From Bacteroidota bacterium (GTDB taxonomy: Bacteria; Bacteroidota; Ignavibacteria; Kryptoniales; JAKASW01), in contig JAKAMG010000002.1 in the NCBI GenBank assembly GCA_021812985.1, positions 33,779-97,778 of the forward strand: DNA of 64,000 bases. The letters are read 5' to 3'. Below, piece after piece: positions 50,844 through 59,904 of this stretch. Numbering within the stretch: position 1 is the first letter of the stretch; each line of letters opens with the position of its first letter. The translations under genes were made by a program, and so were the position numbers. The notes under the pieces were generated by a model, which was given only the letters and a program-made list of their open reading frames with translations, was not told the DNA's origin and made no database searches.

Positions 50844-51338
50844 TCAGGCAGGTTCGATCAGAAAGAGGGGCTGGTTGTATTCGACCGGCTGCCCGTTCTC
50901 GGCAAGGATCTGGACAACCCTGCCCGCCATATCGGACTCGATCTCGTTCATGAGCTTCATTGCCTCGATGATGCAGAGGACGGTTCCCTGCTGAACGACG
51001 CCACCGACCTGTACGTACGGGTCGGCGTTGGGAGCCGGTGCGCTGTAGAACGTCCCGACTATCGGGGAACGCACCTCGTGATATTTTTTTCCCTCGGCCT
51101 TCTGGGGTGTGGCCGGTTCAGTCGGGGCCGCGGCAGCCGCCTTCGGTTCAGGGGCGGGCTGGGGCTGGTACTGGTACTGAGGCTGTGGAATGTATTGAGG
51201 GACATAGGCCGGGGCGGGAGATGAGTTGTGACGGGATTTCGTCACCCTTATCTTGGCACCCTCCTCCTCAATCTCTATTTCGTCTACGCCGCTCTCGTCG
51301 ACAAGCTTGACGAGTTTTTTGATGTAGTTAAGGTCCAT
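50844..51338 (-). CDS. accB: Acetyl-CoA carboxylase biotin carboxyl carrier protein
   Basis: 164 aa; Pro/Ala/Gln linker then biotinyl motif [15 protein letters not shown]. Confidence 0.97.
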   Translation of the reverse strand: MDLNYIKKLVKLVDESGVDEIEIEEEGAKIRVTKSRHNSSPAPAYVPQYIPQPQYQYQPQPAPEPKAAAAAPTEPATPQKAEGKKYHEVRSPIVGTFYSAPAPNADPYVQVGGVVQQGTVLCIIEAMKLMNEIESDMAGRVVQILAENGQPVEYNQPLFLIEPA

Positions 51339-51457
51339 TTGTTCTCCGATGCTAAGATGTCAGGAAACAAACCAGCTCAGTGGAACTCTTCAATTGACAG
51401 GAAAAGGCTCGAGAGTTCGCGCGGCAAGGAGTGTTCTCCCAATGCGCTCCGAGCAAT

Positions 51458-52018
51458 TTACTTTACGCGCTCTACGTATGCTCCGTTGCGCGTGTCGATT
51501 TTAAGAACTTCTCCTTCGTCAATGAATAGCGGAACGTTCACTGTCGCTCCGGTCTCCATCTTCGCCGGCTTCATCACGTTGTTGACGCTATCGCCTTTTA
51601 TGCCTGGCTCGGTCTCGACCACTTTAAGGTTGACAAAAATCGGAATCTCAACTGCCGTTATCTCGGTACCGTTGAACGAGATCTGCACGTTCTCGTTCTC
51701 CTTGAGGAACTTGCTCCCCTCACCAACCACCTCTTCGGGTACGTGCATTTGGTCGTAGGTGTCGTTATCCATGAAAACAAGCATGTCGCCGTCTCTGTAG
51801 AGGTACTGGAACGTGCGCTGCTCAATTCGGACGATTTCAATATCCTGACCCGCGCGGAATCTATTCTCAATCACCTGTCCGGTCTTGATATTCTTCATCT
51901 TCGCGCGGACAAATGCCCGCCAGTTGCCCGGGTTAACGTGTTGAAACTCTACGATGGTCCACAAGTCATTGTTGAAACGAATCGTCAACCCTGGTCTGAA
52001 TTCAGAGGTAGTAGCCAT
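51458..52018 (-). CDS. efp: Elongation factor P
   Basis: 186 aa; three-domain EF-P; YDQMHVPEEVVGEGSKFLKEN, GIKGDSVNNVMKPAKMETGATVNVPLFI. Confidence 0.97.
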   Translation of the reverse strand: MATTSEFRPGLTIRFNNDLWTIVEFQHVNPGNWRAFVRAKMKNIKTGQVIENRFRAGQDIEIVRIEQRTFQYLYRDGDMLVFMDNDTYDQMHVPEEVVGEGSKFLKENENVQISFNGTEITAVEIPIFVNLKVVETEPGIKGDSVNNVMKPAKMETGATVNVPLFIDEGEVLKIDTRNGAYVERVK

Positions 52019-52283
52019 AATCTCCCATAAATCTAGGTGTTTCGTGAATTTTGCCTAAAAATATAGTTTTAGGAGCCCCAAGAATCAAGGATGCGCCGAC
52101 AGCACACCCCTCCCCGCGGGCCTGACCACCCGCGCGGTATAAACCACATTTAATCCGTTATTTACGAGCAGAAAGCGAACTCACGAGCCAGCCACCTGCC
52201 ATGCTCTATCCTTGTCAGCCGCCGACTATCCACCGAGGAGCACGCCTGCTCAAAACGGATCAGCCCTTATACACTAAACCCCC

Positions 52284-52631
52284 TCATCCCTTTGCGATCC
52301 TCGAAACCTCCGCGGCCATGTTCACGTTGCACTCGAATGCGAGTCGCCTGTAGTTCACCAAATCAACTATCGTACCTATAAAGCACAGGCCGCCGGTCAG
52401 AAGGTAGAGGAGTCCCATCCCAATTTGACCTAGCACGAACCGATGCACACCCGCAATCCCGATGAACCCGAGTATCGCGAGGAGGAGAACGAGCTGGGGG
52501 TCCTTTCTCCGGGCGTTATAAATGTTCGCGAACAATCTGGCCTGTTCATCCGTCAACCCTTTCAGGATGTTCTGGATGTAAATCAGCTCGTCGCCCTGGA
52601 CGAGCGGCATAAGCTCATAAATGTTAGCCAT
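52284..52631 (-). CDS. TM2-domain membrane protein
   Basis: 115 aa; LAILGFIGIAGVHRFVLGQIGMGLLYLLTGGLCFIGTIVDLV = TM2 domain. Confidence 0.9.
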   Translation of the reverse strand: MANIYELMPLVQGDELIYIQNILKGLTDEQARLFANIYNARRKDPQLVLLLAILGFIGIAGVHRFVLGQIGMGLLYLLTGGLCFIGTIVDLVNYRRLAFECNVNMAAEVSRIAKG

Positions 52632-52632
52632 T

Positions 52633-52989
52633 TCAACTCCCCTGATTTATGATAAGATGCCTGGACCCCGCATGCCTCCTGAAGACATCAACCAGTAGAT
52701 TAATCGTACGGTAGACGACAAGAACAGATGCGGGGATCCCCAGAATGTGAGTCTCAAACGATCGGGACACTGCTCCGTGTATGAAAAACGATATGGACCT
52801 CCCAAGCCCGCATCCCGGACAGTAATGGAATCCAATGCTCTCCAAAGGGCAGAAGGAGAAGGATGATACCATCCAGGGGTTGTGAATCGCCAGGTAGGCC
52901 AGGCCCGATGTCCAGAAGATTACTTCGAGGCCGACTTGCCAATAAATGAAATGCCACAATCTCATGATCCATGACCTGCTTCGCTTCAT
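52633..52989 (-). CDS. DUF2752 membrane protein
   Basis: 118 aa; FCPLESIGFHYCPGCGLGRSISFFIHG is the DUF2752 signature. Confidence 0.85.
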   Translation of the reverse strand: MKRSRSWIMRLWHFIYWQVGLEVIFWTSGLAYLAIHNPWMVSSFSFCPLESIGFHYCPGCGLGRSISFFIHGAVSRSFETHILGIPASVLVVYRTINLLVDVFRRHAGSRHLIINQGS

Positions 52990-53074
52990 GCCATCACCGG
53001 CGCCTTCGGCAATCCCAGACCGGCTCGCAGATGACGCCCCCTCTCTCCGTCATTCGCAGATTCGAAGAAAGGAT

Positions 53075-53404
53075 TCAATCGAAGATTACCACCCTGGCGC
53101 CATTCCTGGAGCTTACCTTATGCCGGACGACGTTGTCGCCGACCTGCATGCTCATGTCCTCCTTGAGATGGTACTTACTTCCGTCTTCGAGTTCGACCGT
53201 GAGCTCTCCCTCTATGACCAGCGCGATATGTCCCTTCCCGCACCAGTCGCCAGAACGATAGTCGGGCGAATACTCGACAATCCTGATTCTTACTTCCCCT
53301 TGATCCAACTCTCTTGAGACGGCTTTCCCTGTCTCTCCCCTTACACCTATCGGGCTTAGCTTGCTCCAGTCCCCGACAGAGAACGGTATGTTTTCGAGTT
53401 TCAT
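53075..53404 (-). CDS. Small cupin (DHCW-motif cupin-like)
   Basis: 109 aa; SGDWCGKGHIALVIEGELTVELEDGSKYHLKEDMSMQVGD. Confidence 0.8.
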   Translation of the reverse strand: MKLENIPFSVGDWSKLSPIGVRGETGKAVSRELDQGEVRIRIVEYSPDYRSGDWCGKGHIALVIEGELTVELEDGSKYHLKEDMSMQVGDNVVRHKVSSRNGARVVIFD

Positions 53405-53487
53405 AACAGCCTCCCTCTGACTTGAGATGAAACATCCTGGCTCGCGGCGGGGAACCGGTTATCCCGTCAGGCTCCGCCGCCACAAGA

Positions 53488-54330
53488 TCAATTCTTCAAG
53501 CCGACCATCCTTTCGCTCAACTCCCAAAGGCGGGCCTGAGCGGCTACATCCATCGAAGTCTTCGAGGACGCGATCATCTTCTTGTCCTTGAAGTATCGCC
53601 CAGTGATTGAGCTGACATCGGGGGATGTGGCGAGATAAACCACGGTCTCCGCGCCCTTCTCCGGCGAGCGCAAAGCCCATCCGAACAGAGTGGAAGAGAA
53701 GCTGAGCAGGCTTCCCGAGTTATTGTAGAAGTTCGACTTGATGGCTCCGGGATGAAGTGCGTTTACTGTCACTCGAGTGCCGTCTAGCCGGCGCGCGAGT
53801 TCGTACGTGAAAAGAAGGTTCGCGAGTTTCGAAAGCGCGTACGCCTGGAACTGTGAATAATTCCTCTCCCCCTGCAGGTTGCCAAAGTCGAGCCTCGCGA
53901 CGCGGTGCATGTCTGAAGATACGTTCACAATCCTGGCCGGCGCCGATTTCTTCAACAAATCCAGGAGAAGATTCGTGAAGAGGAAATAGCCGAGGTGATT
54001 CGTGGCGAATGTTTTTTCGACTCCGTCAGGGGTTACTTGCCTCGTCGGGATGAGTCCTCCGGCGTTGTTCACGAGGACATGAAGCGCGCCAAACTTCTCC
54101 CTGAATTCCCCGGCGATGTCGCGTATCTCGTCCTGCGAGGAGAGATCTCCGACGAGAAGCTGCACCGATTGGTTTCCCGAGGCTCGCCTGATTTCCGATG
54201 CCGCCGATTCCCCTTTGTCCCTGTTGCGGCAGACCATCACAACGCTGGCCCCCGTTTTCGCCAATTCAAGTGCGGTGACCCTTCCTATTCCGACGTTCGC
54301 TCCAGTCACGATGCAAACCTTATCTTTCAA
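53488..54330 (-). CDS. Short-chain dehydrogenase (retinol-dehydrogenase-like)
   Basis: 280 aa; CIVTGANVGIGRVTALELA, LVNNAGG, YALSKLANLLFTYELARRL. Confidence 0.92.
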   Translation of the reverse strand: MKDKVCIVTGANVGIGRVTALELAKTGASVVMVCRNRDKGESAASEIRRASGNQSVQLLVGDLSSQDEIRDIAGEFREKFGALHVLVNNAGGLIPTRQVTPDGVEKTFATNHLGYFLFTNLLLDLLKKSAPARIVNVSSDMHRVARLDFGNLQGERNYSQFQAYALSKLANLLFTYELARRLDGTRVTVNALHPGAIKSNFYNNSGSLLSFSSTLFGWALRSPEKGAETVVYLATSPDVSSITGRYFKDKKMIASSKTSMDVAAQARLWELSERMVGLKN

Positions 54331-54461
54331 CTTGTGCTTCTCCTTCTCAGCTCCGCTGCTGTTTCAGTCTCCAAAATGTGAACGGTGACGGTTCGCTAAA
54401 AATTTAGGACATTTGCGGTTTTCATACATCTCAGCCATGAAGAAAGCCGGAGTGAATCTGA

Positions 54462-57400
54462 TTACGATTTCGCGAGCGCCCGCTGTACGGTCTGCAGGAG
54501 AGCCTCAGACGTGAACGGCTTTGTCAGAGAAAATTCCATCTCTCCGATACCGGGGATGTTTCCCGACTGGGGGAGTCCGCTCATCACGATAATGCGCATC
54601 TTCGGATTGATTCTCCTCATCGACCTGATTGTGGCTGCTCCGTCCAGACGCGGCATCATCATGTCCGTTATGACGAGCGCTATTTCGTCCTTGCGTTCGA
54701 CAAACTGTTCCATTCCGTTCTGACCGTCGACAGCGACAATTGTCCGGTAGCCATAGGCATCGAGTATCGTCTTGGCAATCGTCCTGACGGCAGCCTCGTC
54801 ATCGACGACGAGTATCAGCTCACCATTCCCGACATATTTTTCACTCTCGGCTTCCTCGTTAAGCGGCTGAGCGGGACTCACCTGAGCAGGGAGATATATC
54901 TTGAACGTGGTTCCTTTCCCTTCTTCGCTGTAGACATACACGGCACCGCCGTGGCTCCTGACAATAGTCAACACGGTGGAAAGTCCCAGCCCGGTCCCTT
55001 TTCCCGGCTCTTTTGTCGTAAAGAACGGCTCGAATATCCGATCTATCATGTGACGAGGAATGCCGGTGCCGGTGTCGGTGATGCTCAAGAGAACGTTCGG
55101 ACCCGCAGTAGACTCGAAATGAGATCTGACGAATTGTTCATCGAGGATCACGTTCTCGGCGGATATATCTATGTTGCCTCCGTTTGGCATCGCGTCTCTT
55201 GCGTTCACGCACAGGTTCATCAGCACCTGATGGAGTTGTGTAGCGTCGCCGAGAATCGTCCACAAATTCTTGGGGAGATTCGTGGAGATAGAGATCGACC
55301 TGGGGAACGTGGCCTTTATGATTTTCACAACCTCTTCAGCGAGATGTCTCATTTGGATAAGGGCTCTTTCTCCCTCCATCCCTCGTGCGAAGGAAAGCAC
55401 CTGCTTTATGAGGTCAGCCCCTCTCCTGGCGCTCGTCTCAATCGTGTCGAGAATCGCTGTACCACTCTCGTCAAGAGCCATTCGACGCAGCATACCGAAC
55501 GAGAGGATGATTGGCGCCAGGACGTTGTTGAGATCGTGAGCGATCCCTCCGGCGAGCGTGCCGATGCTTTCGAGCCTCTGGGCCCGGAGAAACTGTGCCT
55601 CGAGTCTTTTCTTCTCTGTGACATCGCGGGAGTTGACTACGATCCCGCGTATCTCGGGAACGTCCAGCATGTTTAGGACCACCGATTCAGAGTCCCGCCA
55701 CGAGCCGTCCCGACGCCTGAAGCGCATCGAAAACGTCTGCACTACAGACGAGGATCCGACGATCATTCTCAGCGCCTCGATGAGCTTTTTCGAATCGTCG
55801 GGATGGACCAGGTCAAAGGCGGTTTTCCCCGTGAGTTCTTCGGCGGTAAATCCCATACGTGAAACCGCCGGACTCATGTAAACGATCCTTCCCCCCGCGT
55901 CTATGATCGAAAATATGTCCGAAGAGCGCTCTATTAATGAGCGGAAACGAACCTCGCTTTGGGTCAGCCTCCGCTCTACCTCCTTGCGTTTTGTAATGTC
56001 CTGCGCCATGACGAGCGCCGCCCTGCGCCCCATGAATTCCAGCGCATGTGAGTCGATCTGAACATCGATGGTTGAGCCGTCCTTCCTGCGGTGCCTCCAC
56101 TCGCCGGAATGCTGAAGGACCGGACGCCTCTCGGAAAGATTCTTCATCAGCCGCGGCACATCCTCACGTGGGTGGATATCCGTCAGCGTCATCTCGAGCA
56201 GTTCGCCGCGCGAATACCCCAGCGACTCGGTCAGTGCCTCGTTAACTTCCAGAAAACGGAGCGTCTCTAGATCGTACGTGAACATAGGGTACGGGTTGTT
56301 CGCGAAGGAGAGTCTGAAGGAGGATTCGCTCTCGGCGAGTTTCCGCTCAGACATCTTCTTTTCAGTTATGTCCCTGGCCGCTCCTACAATTCTTACCGGC
56401 CTCCGCTCGGCATCATAAACGATGTATGCCCGGTCGAGAATATCTGAATAAGATCCGTCAGACCTCCTCAGCCGGTACTCCACTGACCAGGAATCTCCGC
56501 CGGAGCGCATAACTGCATCGGTGACGGAGATAACGCGCGAGACGTCCTCCGGATGAATATGTTTACGCCAGAACTCAACAGTGGGATTGACATCTTTCGG
56601 GCTGTAGCCAAGGAAACTCCAGAGTGTCTCGCTCCACTCGGACGTCCCCATCAGCAGGTTTGCTTCCCAAATCATATCGTGAGACGCGAGCGTCAGGAGG
56701 CGCGTTCTGACCTCGCTCTCCCTGAGCTCGGCCACGTTACGCTCGACTTCCTCCTTCGATACTTTGAGGTCTGCAGCCATTCGGTTGAAGGCTCGGCCAA
56801 GCGAGGCAAGCTCGTCGCTCCCCTTCTCCTCTATTCTGTAGTCGAGGTTCCCGCGTCCCAATTGACGCGCTCCCTCTTCCAGACCGCTTATCTGTCCGGC
56901 GACTCTCCTGGAAAGCCACCGCGCCAGAAGGAGGGAGAATATGATTGTGAGGAGCACGGTCGCAGTTATCGTCGCGTTCACCTCGAAGATGAACTGTCTC
57001 TGAATGAGGAGAGACCCGTAGGAGTTCAGCAGGACGGCTCCTCCTATATTTCCGGCCGCGTCCCTGACAGGAACAACCACCCATGTCATAGGTTTGCCGC
57101 CACCGGGTTCGGGTACTTGGAATTTCCGATGATATCCGTCGCGCAGGGTCTTCTCAACCTCATTGCTCATATCGTAGTCGTACCTCTGCCCGATGCTTTC
57201 CCGGCGAATGTCCGCCACGACTCGTTTCTGCGCGTTGACGACAACTACGTTGTAGCCGTCTTCGGTGCTAAGCCGCTGAATTAGCGTGTCCAGTTCCCTC
57301 GAACCCGCAAGGCCCTCCTTCGAGCCGGGTTTCAGTTGAAGTGACATTATAGCCGCGACAGCATTAGCGGTCCTGGTCGCGTTCCTCTCAGCCCTCCTCA

Positions 57401-57500
57401 GCCCTTCAAGTATCTGCTCATAGGCAAGCACGCCGCCGGCTATGAAAACTATAACCGGGAAAATCAGGAATGACGCCGCAAGTTTTCTCGACAGTGTAAT
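54462..57500 (-). CDS. Membrane hybrid sensor histidine kinase (extracytoplasmic sensor-TM-HAMP-PAS x3-HisKA-HATPase-REC); start extended here to ATT at 57500
   Basis: ORF track gives 989 aa from GTG 57431; in-frame upstream codons encode a TM helix (ITLSRKLAASFLIFPVIVFIAGGVLAYEQI) behind SD GGGAGGG; HisKA GGIAHDLNNVLAP, REC VITDMMMPRLDG. Confidence 0.85.
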   Translation of the reverse strand: MTLSRKLAASFLIFPVIVFIAGGVLAYEQILEGLRRAERNATRTANAVAAIMSLQLKPGSKEGLAGSRELDTLIQRLSTEDGYNVVVVNAQKRVVADIRRESIGQRYDYDMSNEVEKTLRDGYHRKFQVPEPGGGKPMTWVVVPVRDAAGNIGGAVLLNSYGSLLIQRQFIFEVNATITATVLLTIIFSLLLARWLSRRVAGQISGLEEGARQLGRGNLDYRIEEKGSDELASLGRAFNRMAADLKVSKEEVERNVAELRESEVRTRLLTLASHDMIWEANLLMGTSEWSETLWSFLGYSPKDVNPTVEFWRKHIHPEDVSRVISVTDAVMRSGGDSWSVEYRLRRSDGSYSDILDRAYIVYDAERRPVRIVGAARDITEKKMSERKLAESESSFRLSFANNPYPMFTYDLETLRFLEVNEALTESLGYSRGELLEMTLTDIHPREDVPRLMKNLSERRPVLQHSGEWRHRRKDGSTIDVQIDSHALEFMGRRAALVMAQDITKRKEVERRLTQSEVRFRSLIERSSDIFSIIDAGGRIVYMSPAVSRMGFTAEELTGKTAFDLVHPDDSKKLIEALRMIVGSSSVVQTFSMRFRRRDGSWRDSESVVLNMLDVPEIRGIVVNSRDVTEKKRLEAQFLRAQRLESIGTLAGGIAHDLNNVLAPIILSFGMLRRMALDESGTAILDTIETSARRGADLIKQVLSFARGMEGERALIQMRHLAEEVVKIIKATFPRSISISTNLPKNLWTILGDATQLHQVLMNLCVNARDAMPNGGNIDISAENVILDEQFVRSHFESTAGPNVLLSITDTGTGIPRHMIDRIFEPFFTTKEPGKGTGLGLSTVLTIVRSHGGAVYVYSEEGKGTTFKIYLPAQVSPAQPLNEEAESEKYVGNGELILVVDDEAAVRTIAKTILDAYGYRTIVAVDGQNGMEQFVERKDEIALVITDMMMPRLDGAATIRSMRRINPKMRIIVMSGLPQSGNIPGIGEMEFSLTKPFTSEALLQTVQRALAKS

Positions 57501-57967
57501 TGCTCAGCCCTCCCATAAGACTTTATTTATGAAGTGGCGGGAAAAATTCAGGACCAAGACAGATGGTACTCCACCGGAGCCAATTAACCTGACCTCCCCT
57601 CTCGAGCGGATACAGTACACCCCGAACTTGTCTGGTGAAGATGAATCCATACTCCCATCCCTGACTTAATCGCGCAACGCGAACCTTGCCCTCCAAGGGC
57701 CGCCTTGCTTCGAAGCTTCGATGCAGCCGTTGCCTAACGCCGCCGGAAGAAAAACATTCCCGAAAGCATACTATTCAGGAATCCGGCAAGAGCATCATTC
57801 TGAGTGCCCGGCGTCCTGTTCAAAATTACATCTTCCCCCTTCAGAATCAAGATACACGCCGTTCGACTGGAGTACGTGAAAGAGACCTCGAATTGCCGGT
57901 TCTTCGAGCCGTCTTATCTCCTATATAGAACGGAGACGAACAACCGGAAAAACCGGCAAGCGTCTCC

Positions 57968-58338
57968 TAATGATTGTGCGAGTGGCCGCCGTGCTCGTGA
58001 TGATGATGAAAGGTCGGTCCGTTTGTGACCGGAAGCTTCCCCTCTGATGCGAGTCTCACGGCTTCTTCGACAGGGATGCCGGCCACTACATTCACCTCGA
58101 CCTTAAATTTCTCAGCGACCTGGTACGCGTGGGGACCGATAGCGCCACAGATCATTTTCTGTACACCGGACTTCGCAGTGTCACGAATCACGAGATGCGG
58201 ATCGACACCATCACCGTTCACCATGACGTCGAGAGACTTGCTCTCGTCATCGTATATCAGAAAATACGGCGACCTGCCGAAATGGTCGCTCACACCGCTT
58301 TTCAGTGTATTACCTACAGATGCAACTAGATATTTCAT
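57968..58338 (-). CDS. NifB/NifX-type (dinitrogenase Fe-Mo cofactor biosynthesis family) small protein with His-rich tail (the ORF track ends this frame at 57967)
   Basis: MKYLVASVGNTLKSGVSDHFGRSPYFLIYD...MICGAIGPHAYQVAEKFKVEVNVVAGIPVEEAV; tail HHHHEHGGHSHNH. Confidence 0.88.
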
Positions 58339-58401
58339 TTTACCCTCAATGATATAGCTTTTTAGAATTGGCCGGGGCAACCCGCCCACGGCCGTTAATT
58401 T

Positions 58402-58626
58402 TCATCCCTTGCTGAACGAGATGAAGTAATGCGTTCCAAGCCCGACGAAGGACTCTTCACTGAAACCGAACGCCCCCGCCTTGGCCTTTAGCACGCTCTT
58501 GGAGAACCTGATCGATCTCAGAGGACCGGACGGCGTCTCCGTATGAAACTCGATCATATTCAGGCGGGCAGCATGGGGGAGCGTCTCCCATAGAGCCGGT
58601 TCTTTCAGCTTCATCCGGCCTTTCAT
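58402..58626 (-). CDS. Small uncharacterised protein, overlapping the upstream Cys-module gene
   Basis: Start set at MKGRMKLKEPALW; start codon overlaps the preceding gene's stop; no family recognised. Confidence 0.6.
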   Translation of the reverse strand: MKGRMKLKEPALWETLPHAARLNMIEFHTETPSGPLRSIRFSKSVLKAKAGAFGFSEESFVGLGTHYFISFSKG

Positions 58627-59612
58627 CAGCCCATCATAGCCATGTTCATCGGTGCCTCGCCTGAGAGACAATCTACCTCCTCATCGGTCAGGCCTATCTG
58701 GGCGGCTACGCAACTCAATCCTTTCTTCATGACGTCGAATTTCCATTCGTCTCTCAGAATCGTCGCGAGATATTCCTGCCATCCTTCCTTCAGCGGGAAG
58801 GCTTTGATGAATCTCTTGTATATGTCAGGAGTGTGATCGTAAACGGAAATCAGTTGCTTGAGCGAATACTTGACCTTATCCAGCGCGTGAGGGACCGCCA
58901 CGCATTTCTGCGGCATAAGAGGACAGGTGATGGATTCCCTCTGAGAGGAGAACTCGAAGAACTTGGAGCACATCGAGCAAAAATACTTTCCCGTATCTGC
59001 CTTGCCAATTATATCCATCTCATCCAGAAAGATTTCCTTTTCTATCCCGAGTTCATCCTTCAGAACTTCGATGGCCGCTCCGAGGATCGGAAAAAGCTTC
59101 TTCTTCTCCCAGACTTTGCCCAGATCTGTAATGACGAAGACAATGCCTGCCTCGGTGACGCGCTGTGCCGTTTCGCTCCCGCTGACCGTGATCAGGAAGC
59201 TCTTGAGAGTCTGAAGAGGTTCGTTCTTATACTCGAAGCGCCACTCCTTCAGAAACTCCAGGTATGCCTCCGCCCACTTTCTGCCGACACTGCGCGGATC
59301 GTCCCCCGCGAGAAAATTCATCATCTTCTGGGGCACCTTCGGATAAAAAAGTCCGAACTTCTCTATGCTTACGGTGGATTCGGGGCGCATGACTTCCACC
59401 GGGACCGGGGTATTGATGCACATCTTCGGCATGTACGGGCAAACAGGCTTGTCCATGTCAAAAAGGAGTTTGCACGTCACGCACCAGTATTTGTTCGACG
59501 CGGAGTAAACGCCTGGCGGCATTTTGCCCACCCGCTCCATCATCGCTTGCTTATCCATCATCATAATATTCTTCAGCTCCCGCTTCGTTGTCGAGTATCG
59601 GCCCGACTTCAT
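58626..59612 (-). CDS. Uncharacterised protein with two copies of a four-cysteine module
   Basis: 328 aa; KYWCVTCKLLFDMDKPVCPYMPKMC and KYFCSMCSKFFEFSSQRESITCPLMPQKC. Confidence 0.75.
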   Translation of the reverse strand: MKSGRYSTTKRELKNIMMMDKQAMMERVGKMPPGVYSASNKYWCVTCKLLFDMDKPVCPYMPKMCINTPVPVEVMRPESTVSIEKFGLFYPKVPQKMMNFLAGDDPRSVGRKWAEAYLEFLKEWRFEYKNEPLQTLKSFLITVSGSETAQRVTEAGIVFVITDLGKVWEKKKLFPILGAAIEVLKDELGIEKEIFLDEMDIIGKADTGKYFCSMCSKFFEFSSQRESITCPLMPQKCVAVPHALDKVKYSLKQLISVYDHTPDIYKRFIKAFPLKEGWQEYLATILRDEWKFDVMKKGLSCVAAQIGLTDEEVDCLSGEAPMNMAMMG

Positions 59613-59904
59613 CCCATTCCGGTATCCGCCGTCGGCCGGTTGAATTCGTCAGTATGATGCCGAAAGCGGCCAAAAGATGCGGCTATTATCAAGACGGTCG
59701 AGCCTCCGGTTTTATTGTAACCAGATAACCCCAGGCCATGGAAGTTCACTCCCGGCCGTGTCACGACTTTCATTATCACATATTAAATTCAGAGGAAGGG
59801 TATGCGCGGGAAAGACCCGGCCACCGTGTCGATCGGGTCAGGCGCAATAAGTGAGCGGTCCCGTCTGTGACGGAAATATATTTCGCGTTGCGGGAGGCAA
59901 ATCT

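Noticed and set aside
57442-57669. 75-aa plus-strand ORF next to the histidine kinase start
   Set aside because: Overlaps the in-frame TM-helix extension of the kinase on the minus strand, which explains the sequence better.
57968-58338. Nitrogen-fixation locus suggested by the NifX-like gene
   Set aside because: The NifB/NifX domain is widespread outside nitrogen fixation and no nifHDK, nifB or nifEN genes are present in the window.
58833-59657. 274-aa plus-strand ORF opposite the Cys-module protein
   Set aside because: The minus-strand frame has the internal Cys repeat, ordered start/stop overlap and normal composition; the plus frame is Arg/His-rich with no motifs.
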